Shown here in pieces: positions 53,900 to 61,557 of a stretch of 64,000 bases of DNA (position 1 is its first letter; the number at the start of each line of letters is the position of its first letter). The notes under the pieces were generated by a model, which saw nothing but the letters and a program-made list of their open reading frames with translations, was not told where the DNA came from and searched no databases. Position numbers and translations under genes: made by a program. The stretch is from JACDAL01 sp963849115 (GTDB lineage: Bacteria > Actinomycetota > CADDZG01 > WHSQ01). The stretch spans positions 272,307 through 336,306 of the forward strand of contig CAWKGK010000001.1 in NCBI GenBank assembly GCA_963849115.1, read 5' to 3'.

Positions 53900-56653
53900 C
53901 TAGAAGCCGGTCAAAGAGAGGATCTCTGAGGCCGGCACAGCCCGCGAGTAGTAGTAGCCCTGACCGCGCTCGAATTCCATGGCGATAAGGGCTTCGACCT
54001 GCTCCTCGAACTCGATCCCTTCTGCCACCAGGACCAAACCCAGCGCGTTGGCAACCTTGCCCACTGCGCCCGCGATCGCAGACTCCTCGGGCCCCCGTGC
54101 CACGCCGTCGATGAACATTTTGTCGATCTTGAGGACGTCGATGGGCAAGGTGCTGAGATAGCCGAGGGACGAGTAGCCTGTCCCGAAGTCGTCCACTGCC
54201 ACTCTTACTCCCAGTTGCCTGAGCTCTTTGAGCTTTGATATGGCCGCTGCTTTGTCCTCCATCAGACCGCTCTCGGTGATCTCGAGAGTCAGTGAATGGG
54301 GATCCAGCCCGGAGGCCTCGAGCGCGGCTGCCACCTCCTCGATGAAGTTCGCATGAAAGAGCTGGGCGGTCGAGACGTTGACGCTCATACCCAGGGAGGG
54401 ACTGCGGGGATTCTCTGTTTGCCACTGCGCCGCCTGCCGGCAAGCATCTGTGAGCACCCACTTTCCGAGCGGGATGATCAGTCCCGAGTCCTCGGCCACG
54501 GGAATGAAGTCGGCAGGCGTTATCATCCCGTTCTGGGGATGCCGCCAGCGCACGAGCGCTTCCACGCCGAGGATGGCGCCGTCCGCGAGGGCAACAATCG
54601 GCTGGTAGTAGAGAACCAGCTCCTGCTCGGTGATCGCCCGTTGCAGGTCTGCCTTCATCTCCAGACGCTTCAGCGCGGCGGTGTGCATCCCAGGATCGAA
54701 GGCCGCCACCCGATCCTTCCCGGCGCCCTTAGCGACATACATGGCCACATCCGCGTTGCGCAGCAGTTCTCCTGCGCTGTGCGTGAACGCAGTGCCGGTT
54801 TCAATTCCGATGCTTGCGCGCACCACAATCGCCCTGCCTTCCACACTGTAGGGCTCCCCCACGGCCTGCAGAACGCGGCGAGCCATAGGGATCGCCGCTT
54901 CTGCTGATGTGCTCTCCAACAAGATGGCAAACTCGTCGCCGCCGAGTCGGGCTATGGTGTCGGCCGGACGCAAGTACGAATGCAGACGAGCACCCACAGT
55001 AATCAGCAGCTGGTCCCCGGCCTCGTGACCCAAGCTGTCGTTAACAGTCTTGAAATCGTCGAGATCCAGAAACATGACCGTGACCGGCTCTTCGTCACGC
55101 TGTCCGCGCGCCAGCGCGTGTTCCACGCGGTCGAGAAACAGCACTCGGTTCGCCAGGCCGGTGAGCGAGTCGCTAAGCGCCTGCTGCTCCAGTTGCTGCT
55201 CGAGCAGCTTGCGATCGGTGATGTCGTATAGCACTCCGCTCCAGTAATCAGGAGCGCCGTGACTATCCCGGACGACCACGGCGTCATCGATGACCCATAT
55301 AGTGCGGCCGTCGCGTGTGATCAGACGGTACTCGGTAGCCCCCGGCTTGTCGTCAACCGAGTGAAGTACTTCCTCCTCCTCGTCCACGCAGGCGTCACGG
55401 TCATCCGGGTGCACCCGCTGCAACCACAGGCGTGGATCCGCCTCCCATTCCTGGGGAGTAAAGCCAAGCAGTGTTTCAATCTGGGGACTGACATACAACC
55501 ACCGGCCCTCGGCTCCGATCTCGGCTCTGTATACAACGACGGGCACGTGACCGATAAGAAAGCGCAGATGCTCCTCGCGCGCGCGCAACATCTCTTCAGA
55601 GTCGCGCAGTGCCCTCTCCGCAACCTTCTCCTCGGTTACATCGCGCGTGTTCACAACGATGCCGGCCATCTCGGGGTTGTCGAACAGGTTGGTGCAGATG
55701 TTGTCGACGAACCGGTATGAGCCGTCGGCATGGCGAAAGCGGCATTGGACTCGCCGGGCCGCTCTTTCTGTCACCAGATCCGTTTCAAAGGCTGCGGCTG
55801 CGTCTAGGTCGTCTGGATGCACCAAAGCGGAGAGGCTTTGACCCAAGAGCTCATCTGGAGAGAAACCCAGCACTCTTAGCAGCGATGGGCTCTGATAGCT
55901 GATAGCTCCCTGCGCGTCGATGACAGTTATGACGTCCGACGCGTTCTGCACGAGGGTTCGAAAACGCGCCTCACTCTGAGCTCGCTCGCGAGCTGCCTGC
56001 AACTCGCCGGAGCGCTGGGCCCACGTGAATCTCCTATACAGAAACACGACCGTCGCCACGCCGAGAAGTACCATCAGCACAGATTCGAGGTCCGCCGTAC
56101 GAGCCTTGTCCGCGGCGACGCGGCTGTAGACCATCCTCATCCGGCTCTCGATGCCCAGCACCCGCTCAAGGGCGAGTTTGGCGTGCGTTCCACCGAGCAC
56201 TCGTGCTTGATCTATCCGATCCGCCGCTAAGTGCTCGAACTCCTCGTCGATGACGGCCTGATGCTCGTTGACCGCGATCTCTATTCGAGAAAGATCGGGG
56301 ATCGCTCCATCGCGCCTCAGTTCCGTCAGCGTTTCCCGGCGCAACTCCGCCGCCACGCGGGCATCATCGTGGAGTGTCGAGAGCTCACCCTTCGAAGCGA
56401 TGGCTTCCCACGCGAGTGCATGGACGCGACTCGACTGCTCCGAGAGCCGGGACACATTAAGTAACGCGAGACGCAGTTCGCGGGACTGCCGACGCAGGCC
56501 TATGACGCTAAAGGCCATTCCGAGGGTGATGGTGAGGGCGACTGTCAGGATGATCCAGGTCGACGCCGGGGTTGCAGCCTTCGAGGAGGGCGCGCCGTCC
56601 CCCGAGGCACTCTGCGGCCTCTTTCGCTCGCTTTCCTCGTCCGATTGACTCAC
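53900..56653 (-). CDS. membrane-bound PAS-GGDEF-EAL cyclic-di-GMP enzyme
   Basis: A 917-residue protein. An N-terminal membrane segment (about 33-53) and a second one near 200-220 enclose an extracytoplasmic sensor helix bundle. Two PAS domains follow (about 240-350 and 375-490). The GGDEF domain (about 500-660) is intact (RLGGDEFAILLE) with the inhibitory I-site RxxD five residues before it (RPAD). The EAL domain (about 670-915) has GVEALVRWRH, NVSTAQL, EITESGLM, DDFGTGYSS, VLKIDK and VLVAEGIE, all intact. It can probably both make and degrade cyclic di-GMP. Confidence 0.93.
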   Translation of the reverse strand: MSQSDEESERKRPQSASGDGAPSSKAATPASTWIILTVALTITLGMAFSVIGLRRQSRELRLALLNVSRLSEQSSRVHALAWEAIASKGELSTLHDDARVAAELRRETLTELRRDGAIPDLSRIEIAVNEHQAVIDEEFEHLAADRIDQARVLGGTHAKLALERVLGIESRMRMVYSRVAADKARTADLESVLMVLLGVATVVFLYRRFTWAQRSGELQAARERAQSEARFRTLVQNASDVITVIDAQGAISYQSPSLLRVLGFSPDELLGQSLSALVHPDDLDAAAAFETDLVTERAARRVQCRFRHADGSYRFVDNICTNLFDNPEMAGIVVNTRDVTEEKVAERALRDSEEMLRAREEHLRFLIGHVPVVVYRAEIGAEGRWLYVSPQIETLLGFTPQEWEADPRLWLQRVHPDDRDACVDEEEEVLHSVDDKPGATEYRLITRDGRTIWVIDDAVVVRDSHGAPDYWSGVLYDITDRKLLEQQLEQQALSDSLTGLANRVLFLDRVEHALARGQRDEEPVTVMFLDLDDFKTVNDSLGHEAGDQLLITVGARLHSYLRPADTIARLGGDEFAILLESTSAEAAIPMARRVLQAVGEPYSVEGRAIVVRASIGIETGTAFTHSAGELLRNADVAMYVAKGAGKDRVAAFDPGMHTAALKRLEMKADLQRAITEQELVLYYQPIVALADGAILGVEALVRWRHPQNGMITPADFIPVAEDSGLIIPLGKWVLTDACRQAAQWQTENPRSPSLGMSVNVSTAQLFHANFIEEVAAALEASGLDPHSLTLEITESGLMEDKAAAISKLKELRQLGVRVAVDDFGTGYSSLGYLSTLPIDVLKIDKMFIDGVARGPEESAIAGAVGKVANALGLVLVAEGIEFEEQVEALIAMEFERGQGYYYSRAVPASEILSLTGF

Positions 56654-56964
56654 ACGGAGATGCTCCCACCCAAAATTACCCAGCCCATTGCGAGGTGCCG
56701 GGACCTGCTCTAGTGCGTTATCGGAGGCAGTGGTAGCGAGGTTGAGAGCCGCCGCGGTGGCCCGAATAGAGTTTGGCGGGGCTGGGCGCCGCTCGACTAG
56801 CTCTTAGCTGGGTGCGTATAGGCGCCTGCAGCGCAAGGTAGTAGTCGTCCCTCTCGACCTCACCCGCGTGTCTATTGGATGGTCGCCGCGCGGTCCGGGT
56901 AGTAGCCGTCCCACTTGTCCGGCACTGCCGTGTCGGCGACGACGGCACCGAGCCAGTCGAGGTA

Positions 56965-57004
56965 CTGGACTCGAACCAGCGACCAAAGGATTATGAGTCC
57001 GTTT
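56965..57004 (-). repeat. partial tRNA-Met(CAU) 3' half, copy 1 (att-like)
   Basis: 40 bp that read, on the minus strand, anticodon arm ACTCATAAT plus variable loop and T-arm CTGGTTCGAGTCCAG. They are identical to 58754-58793 except for one base. No tRNA 5' half or matching acceptor stem is present, so it is not a functional tRNA gene. Such tRNA 3' halves mark integration sites of tyrosine-recombinase elements. Confidence 0.7.
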
Positions 57005-57062
57005 CAGGCCACCTCGCTGACCTGCCCAAATCGGCGTTAGTGCTGGTCAGGTGCCCTTTTTT
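57005..57062 (+). other. spacer plus hairpin and T-tract module, copy 1
   Basis: 43 nt then CAGGTGCCCTTTTTT. The stem CTGACC/GGTCAG is perfect, and the flanking GGCCAC/GTGCCC nearly pairs, followed by T6 on the plus strand. This has the form of an intrinsic terminator. The same arrangement with the same spacing occurs after copy 2. Confidence 0.5.
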
Positions 57063-57368
57063 CGGTCTCAGTGGTTGTCATCTATTGACGGTCATTTTCG
57101 GTACTGATGCGGACCAAATGCGGACCAAGGCCCTCAATGTCGGTGTGCTTCCCGGGCTAGGCAGACGCGTCCCGCCGGTCAAATGCCAGTCGGAGACGTC
57201 ACGAGTCCGGGCAGAGCGGGCGACCGGGGTCGAACCGTTGTACTTATCGCGCGCCTTGGCAGGCCCCGCTATAGCTTCACGTGAAGGAAGCGCGGAGTTT
57301 GTTGGATTAGCTGCTCTTGGGCGGGAAAACCGAGAAGATTCTTCCGCAGTGCCTACGTTTCGAGGCCC

Positions 57369-58055
57369 TTAGCCTAGTCGTTCATCGCGGTCGTCGTCAT
57401 CATCGTCGTCATCGTCGTCGTGGTCCGGCGCGGGTCCCCAGCTCGGCCAGTTCTCGAAGACCTCAGGCGTGTTGGTGATGTTCACGATGTCCGAGCCATC
57501 GGCGTCCATGACGCAGAGATCCTCGTTATAGTCAGGCGGAGGATCGGGGAGCAGCCCCTGGTTCTCGCACATGAGCAGGATGCGCGAGCCGTCGGGTGAG
57601 AACGATGGCTTGTGGCCGCCGAAGGTCTGCGTCGCCGGCCGAATCGTGTGGCGCTCGCTGCCATCCGGACGGATCGTCTCGATGCTTCCGTGGGGGCCTA
57701 CGGCGAAGATGATCCGGCGGCCGTCCGGAGACCATGTCGGGTTCTCGTCGATCTCTCCCCAGGGGGTGAGCTGCTTGACCCTGCCCCCCTTCGCGCGGAC
57801 GATGAACAACGCCGACTCGTAGCCGTCGCTCATGATGTGCAGGCGCGCGAATACGATCCAGCGGCCGTTTGGTGAGTATCTGGCCGTGTTGTCGAACCCT
57901 GGTTGATCCATGGGCAGGGGCTTGGCCTTGCTGCCGTCCGCTCGCATCGTCCACAGGCGAGTCTCGAACCCGGGAGCCCCACCCCAGCACCTCCACGCCA
58001 GGCCGCTCCTTGTGGTCGGCGGCGTCCCCGGTCCTCTGAGAGCACGGACACCCAC
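57369..58055 (-). CDS. TolB-like (PD40) beta-propeller fragment with poly-Asp tail
   Basis: About 228 residues containing several PD40/WD40-like repeats: ARYSPNGRWIVFAR, NPTWSPDGRRIIFA and KPSFSPDGSRILLM. The C-terminus is strikingly acidic, with ten Asp in a row after DH. The N-terminal part of a normal TolB-like propeller, including a signal peptide, is missing. In an adjacent upstream frame MAFEYDNSE appears, which may be its lost first strand, so the gene looks 5'-truncated or frameshifted near 58055-58125. Confidence 0.6.
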   Translation of the reverse strand: MGVRALRGPGTPPTTRSGLAWRCWGGAPGFETRLWTMRADGSKAKPLPMDQPGFDNTARYSPNGRWIVFARLHIMSDGYESALFIVRAKGGRVKQLTPWGEIDENPTWSPDGRRIIFAVGPHGSIETIRPDGSERHTIRPATQTFGGHKPSFSPDGSRILLMCENQGLLPDPPPDYNEDLCVMDADGSDIVNITNTPEVFENWPSWGPAPDHDDDDDDDDDDRDERLG

Positions 58056-58229
58056 TCATCCCAACGGCGCACCTCTTCGGCCTGGGCGTCGAGCGCGGGC
58101 TTCGGAGTTGTCGTACTCGAACGCCATCTCTGAGCCGGGGAAAGCAGCCAGAACAAGAGAGACACAACACCCGGACGACAGAAGTGGGTTGCGTTCGAGC
58201 TGGGGGTCTTCATAGACCCCCCCTACCCC

Positions 58230-58390
58230 GCCGAACGCTTGTACCTCAGCTACGAACGGTCATGCCGAACGCACCCGAACGTACGCGCTAAATTGCCGAA
58301 CGACTTCGCCGAACGGCGAACGCTCGTGAACATTGAACGAACGCTCAGCCGAACGCCACTGCCGAACGAAGTTGCCGAACGGGCCGAACG
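58230..58390. repeat. 12-copy CGAACG direct-repeat (iteron-like) array
   Basis: The hexamer CGAACG occurs 12 times in the same orientation in 161 bp (first bases at 58232, 58253, 58266, 58276, 58297, 58310, 58317, 58338, 58350, 58363, 58376 and 58385). Eight copies are extended to GCCGAACG. Spacings are mostly 12-13 or 21 bp, close to multiples of a helical turn. It sits directly downstream of a small HTH gene and between the two tRNA-half copies. It resembles replication iterons or a partition/resolution site. Confidence 0.75.
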
Positions 58391-58401
58391 CTCGTACTGC
58401 T

Positions 58402-58599
58402 TCATGCCATCGCCCCCCACTCCTCTTGGTGCTCGTCGAGGACCGCCTTGACTGTGCTTTTGCCCACTCCGAAGACGGTTGCTAAGTCGCTGATGCTGGG
58501 CCGGCTCAGTTCGCCCGAGGCGTGCTCCGCGAAACGAGCCCACAGGACATCGCGCGGCCGAGTAGCTACCGTGAAAGGCCGCTCACCCCCGCGCTTCAA
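58402..58599 (-). CDS. small helix-turn-helix protein
   Basis: A 65-residue protein starting at TTG 58599. Residues about 25-60 form a clear HTH: RPSISDLATVFGVGKSTVKAVLDEH, like the DNA-binding tail of serine resolvases and of small repressors. No catalytic domain is present. The stop lies 12 bp from the 12-copy CGAACG array, a natural candidate for its binding site. The start codon choice is uncertain. Confidence 0.6.
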   Translation of the reverse strand: MKRGGERPFTVATRPRDVLWARFAEHASGELSRPSISDLATVFGVGKSTVKAVLDEHQEEWGAMA

Positions 58600-58742
58600 G
58601 GCCGGGGGTATCCCAGGCGTCTCGTGACGCGGGGTGCGCCAGTGGAGGAGCTGCCCCGACTCCTTGAGCTCAAGCCCGATCTCGGGCCAGCGTCGCCACC
58701 CCGACCACCCGGAGGGACGACCCGACCTCGCGTCGTTGGGAA

Positions 58743-58793
58743 GGTGGGGCCGGCTGGACTCGAACCAGCGACCAACGGATTATGAGTCCGTTT
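58743..58793 (-). repeat. partial tRNA-Met(CAU) 3' half, copy 2 (att-like)
   Basis: The minus strand reads anticodon loop CTCATAA, anticodon stem, variable loop, T-arm and the acceptor 3' strand CGGCCCCACC. No D-arm or 5' acceptor strand precedes it, so it is a tRNA 3' half only. It matches copy 1 (56965-57004) over 40 bp with one difference. An element inserting into a tRNA-Met gene would leave exactly this sequence at its end. Confidence 0.75.
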
Positions 58794-58850
58794 GGGGGCA
58801 CATAGCCCTACCTGCGCTTTCTTGTGTTTCGCAGGCCAGGTGCCCTTTTT
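58794..58850 (+). other. spacer plus hairpin and T-tract module, copy 2
   Basis: 43 nt then CAGGTGCCCTTTTT. Here the inner stem is CCTGCG/CGCAGG and the outer stem GGGCAC/GTGCCC, followed by T5. The inner helix has a different sequence from copy 1 (CTGACC/GGTCAG) at a similar position, so the structure, not the sequence, seems to be kept. Confidence 0.5.
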
Positions 58851-58932
58851 ACCTCCCCAACGTGGGACTCTAGTGGACTGCTTTTGCCCCTTCCTGCTGC
58901 ACGTTTGCTGCACGCCGTCCTAGACCGATGCT

Positions 58933-59232
58933 TCATGCCGTCGACGCTCGCAGTGCGTAGTGCATCGAGCACAAGCCCTGAGCCACAAGATGTCCGCCAC
59001 AGTGACAGAGCTTGGGGGGCCTCCGCTTCCGGGGGGCCTCCCTTTCCCGTCGCAGGACTCGGCGCTGTTTCTCCGAGGTGCCACCCCAAATCCCAAAGCC
59101 CTCACCTCGAGCTAAGGCCAGATCCAAGCACTCAGAGGCTACCGGGCACCTGCGACAGAGGGCACGGCCCTTGGCTGCGGTCCGGCCTCGCTCGGGGAAG
59201 AAGATGCGGCCTCCTCCGCGAAGTTCTTGCAT
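58933..59232 (-). CDS. WhiB-like protein with C-terminal Cys/His finger, probably frameshifted at the start
   Basis: A 99-residue protein with the WhiB core: FFPERGRTAAKGRALCRRCP, ASECLDLALARGEG and the turn GIWGGTSEKQRR. Three of the four cluster cysteines are present (C-x2-C-x5-C). The first one is missing in this frame; an adjacent frame just upstream, open from ATG 59315, encodes AACKNFAEEAA at the right distance, so a one-base slip near 59200-59210 is likely. After the core comes CHCGGHLVAQGLCSMHY, a short zinc-finger-like motif common in actinophage and mobile-element proteins. It is probably an iron-sulfur regulator of the element. Confidence 0.7.
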   Translation of the reverse strand: MQELRGGGRIFFPERGRTAAKGRALCRRCPVASECLDLALARGEGFGIWGGTSEKQRRVLRREREAPRKRRPPKLCHCGGHLVAQGLCSMHYALRASTA

Positions 59233-59582
59233 GCCGCTGTCCCGCGCCCGACTCCTGGGGCGGCCGGAAGTCCATTAATCGAGCCGTGTCGCCCCCGATG
59301 TAGGAATCCTTGCATCCGTGTCCCTATTCAGGACCGGGCTGGCCTTTTACACACCAGCCCGCCCTAAAGACCCAGAGTGGGGTCGGCGTCCTCACGGTTC
59401 ACTCGTGGCGGCGGCTCTCGGAGCTAACCATCCTGAGTGTAGCCAGGGCGAGTATGGCGAACGCGCCATAAAGGACTCTGCTCAAACAGTCGATAAATCC
59501 CTCACGGGCCATCGAAGAGACCCCTCGATCCTGGGCCCGCAAAGAGACAATTGATAGTCCCTGCAAGGAGGCGCACACGAAG
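59233..59582. other. intergenic region before the GGDEF gene
   Basis: 350 bp. The right-hand part (59233-59315 on the minus strand) probably encodes the missing start of the WhiB-like protein. The rest has no gene; GCAAGGAGG at 59562-59570 serves the GGDEF gene. Confidence 0.5.
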
Positions 59583-60533
59583 ATGCTCCCGCAGCTCAGC
59601 AACCTATTGGACAAGCAAAGCAAGGATTTGGTTCACTGCCTTGGTCTGCTTTCCGCTCTCCTACTTGGAGTTATCGACTACTTGACCGGCCCCATGATCG
59701 CCTTTTCGCCTTTCTATCTCCTGCCCTTAGCCGTAATTGCATGGAAGGTAGGGCAGCGCGCCGCCATTGGGGCCTCACTCCTGGCCGCGGCCACATGGGG
59801 CACGGCCGATATCATCGCCTATAGCGATGGACCTGTGTGGATTCTAATCTGGAACTCAACAGCGCGCCTCCTAGTATTCGGTGTAGTAGTGACCCTCCTC
59901 AGTAGCCTACGGAGAGCACTCGCGGTCCAACAGATCCTCGCAGCGTCCGACTCGCTCACGGGCGTGGCCAACGCCCGAACTTTTGCTCGTGCCGCAGGTA
60001 ATTTGATCTCCGATCGTAGCGGGATTAAGTACCCGTTCACGATTGCCTATCTTGACCTTGACAACTTCAAATCCATCAACGACGCGCTCGGCCACAGTGG
60101 CGGTGACGAGGTTCTTCAAGAAGTGGCGCGGTCACTTAACGAGAACACTCGCGCCGCTGACCTCGTAGCTCGAGTAGGAGGCGATGAGTTCGCCTTGCTC
60201 CTGCCTGCAACAGACTCAGAGGCAGCTGTGGAGCTGATGACTCAACTCGTTCCTCGCACTGAGGAAGCGCTAAGCAACCTTTCTATGCGTGTGACCTTCA
60301 GCGCTGGAGCAGCGACATTTCTTACTCCCGCTGACGGCATTGATGAAATGGTTCAGGTCGCAGATCAGCTCATGTACGAAGCGAAGCGTTCCAAGAAGGG
60401 AAGTTATCGACACGTGGTGGTGGGGCTAGATGAGCCAACCGCTGTGGCCGACGTTTCGCCCCGGCGTGCTTTGGTTCGGCCACAGAAGAGTAGCTCTCTA
60501 GATTCCGGCGATCCGCTAGCGGCGAAGTGGTGA
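59583..60533 (+). CDS. membrane GGDEF diguanylate cyclase
   Basis: A 316-residue protein. The first about 115 residues hold four to five hydrophobic helices (LGLLSALLLGVIDYL, FSPFYLLPLAVIAW, IGASLLAAATWGTADIIAY, LIWNSTARLLVFGVVVTLL). The GGDEF domain (about 120-285) is intact (VARVGGDEFALLLP) with the I-site RAAD five residues earlier. It should make cyclic di-GMP from GTP in response to a membrane signal. RBS AAGGAGG lies upstream of the ATG. Confidence 0.9.
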   Translation: MLPQLSNLLDKQSKDLVHCLGLLSALLLGVIDYLTGPMIAFSPFYLLPLAVIAWKVGQRAAIGASLLAAATWGTADIIAYSDGPVWILIWNSTARLLVFGVVVTLLSSLRRALAVQQILAASDSLTGVANARTFARAAGNLISDRSGIKYPFTIAYLDLDNFKSINDALGHSGGDEVLQEVARSLNENTRAADLVARVGGDEFALLLPATDSEAAVELMTQLVPRTEEALSNLSMRVTFSAGAATFLTPADGIDEMVQVADQLMYEAKRSKKGSYRHVVVGLDEPTAVADVSPRRALVRPQKSSSLDSGDPLAAKW

Positions 60534-60929
60534 GCGTATAGTAACAGCCGCCTAGTACAAATACCGTCGTGATCGAACCTCGCCGAGCGCTGCTACTGGT
60601 CCAGCTCCCAGGGGGTTCACCCGACACAGCCATTTGCTTCCACGTCGGCGACTTCCTTAGAGACACGCTGCGCGGAGACTTCGACGCCAGGCCGAAGTTG
60701 GCGCGGGCGGAAGGGCTTGGCCGGGCCCTCTCCGAGTCGCGCAATGACGTCGCGTGCGCCGTAACGGGAAAGGATGAAGCCCGCCGGGCGTGAAGAGGGC
60801 CTGGCGCAGGTGGGTCATCGGCGGCAAACAGAGAGGTCAACAAACCACCTCGCCACCTTCGTTTCCGCTGAGAGTGCAAGGAGCATTTGGAAAAAACTCT
60901 GACGGTGGCGTTAACGCCAGGCCTCAGAC
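60534..60929. other. intergenic region with one doubtful small frame
   Basis: 396 bp. A 74-codon plus-strand frame (60569-60793, ATG start) has no ribosome site and no domain; I do not call it. Nothing else is recognised. Confidence 0.4.
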
Positions 60930-61094
60930 TCACTTCTTGGAGCGTTTTCGCTTCGCCTTGGGAGCTTCGAGCACTCCTGCCATGACCAGGCGCTGGCCTT
61001 CTACCTCGGGGAGCTCCACCTCGTCGCCCTCAGAGAGCATTTGGCCTTCGTAGCCGACTGCCACAGTGGCTTTGGGGAACGTGGGTACCACCAC
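60930..61094 (-). CDS. small hypothetical protein with lysine-rich tail
   Basis: The frame reads VPTFPKATVAVGYEGQMLSE, GDEVELPEVEGQRLVMAGVL and ends KAKRKRSKK. The pattern looks like a small beta-barrel with a basic tail. Coding-like sequence continues upstream (RELSHSAPVDVV) but no ATG, GTG or TTG is found there, so the gene may be 5'-truncated; GTG 61094 is the best internal start. The family is unknown. Confidence 0.4.
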   Translation of the reverse strand: MVVPTFPKATVAVGYEGQMLSEGDEVELPEVEGQRLVMAGVLEAPKAKRKRSKK

Positions 61095-61557
61095 GTCTAC
61101 TGGGGCGCTGTGCGAGAGCTCACGGCCCTCTGCGACCTTGCAGCGGGCGCCTAGTTCAGTCCCGTGATGGAGATCAGGGACGTGGGACGCGGCACCGCGA
61201 GGGCAAGCCCTCCTCGCAGGCGCGAGCGTCTTGTTGGAAACTGAGCGTAGTGGCTTGAACCACTAACTGATCTCTTGCTTCTCGAGCAAGCTCCTCGCAG
61301 CGCTGTGCTGAACCGCAAAAAGGCAGGCGTGAGAATCCGACTGTGGACTCTCCCTGTCGCGGAGAGTTTCCGGTAACCGGCCGGAGGTGACTCCGAAAAG
61401 TGCAAGTCGTGGCAACTTCTGCCCTGACTATTGACCTGACCGTCCCTCCGGCCGGAACCGGACTAGCGGGAGTGACTCGATAGAGGGGTGTTCCCCCCAA
61501 CGCCTGGTTGTCCTCCCGCTGGTCACATCGTAGATCGGCCGAGGGAAGGAGGCCAGG
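61095..61557 (+). ncRNA. structured non-coding region upstream of IS110-type transposase (candidate bridge RNA)
   Basis: About 460 bp before the transposase start contain several hairpins, for example CTTGCT/AGCAAG near 61281-61297 and CTCTCC/GGAGAG near 61358-61376, and no convincing gene. In the IS110 group (IS621) the left-end non-coding region encodes the bridge RNA that guides insertion. By analogy this stretch is the candidate here. The exact element ends are not defined. Confidence 0.35.

Larger units (their letters stand above)
56654..57368. other. long intergenic region carrying an att-like site
   Basis: 715 bp without a gene. It contains the first tRNA-Met 3'-half copy (56965-57004) and its downstream hairpin/T-tract module (to 57061). 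Apparent frames here are translations of the tRNA fragment and are not real. A direct repeat ATGCGGACCAA occurs twice at 57108-57128. Confidence 0.55.

Noticed and set aside
56965..57004. Functional tRNA-Met gene
   Set aside because: Only the anticodon and T arms are present; no D-arm or paired acceptor stem at either copy.
56875..57372. 165-codon frame containing LDSNQRPKDYES
   Set aside because: This string is the usual translation of tRNA-Met 3'-half DNA and is a well-known false gene type.
58230..58390. CRISPR array
   Set aside because: Repeat unit is 6-8 bp and spacing is 7-21 bp, with no unique 30-40 bp spacers and no cas genes.
60569..60793. 74-codon plus-strand frame
   Set aside because: No ribosome site, no domain and unremarkable composition; too weak to call.
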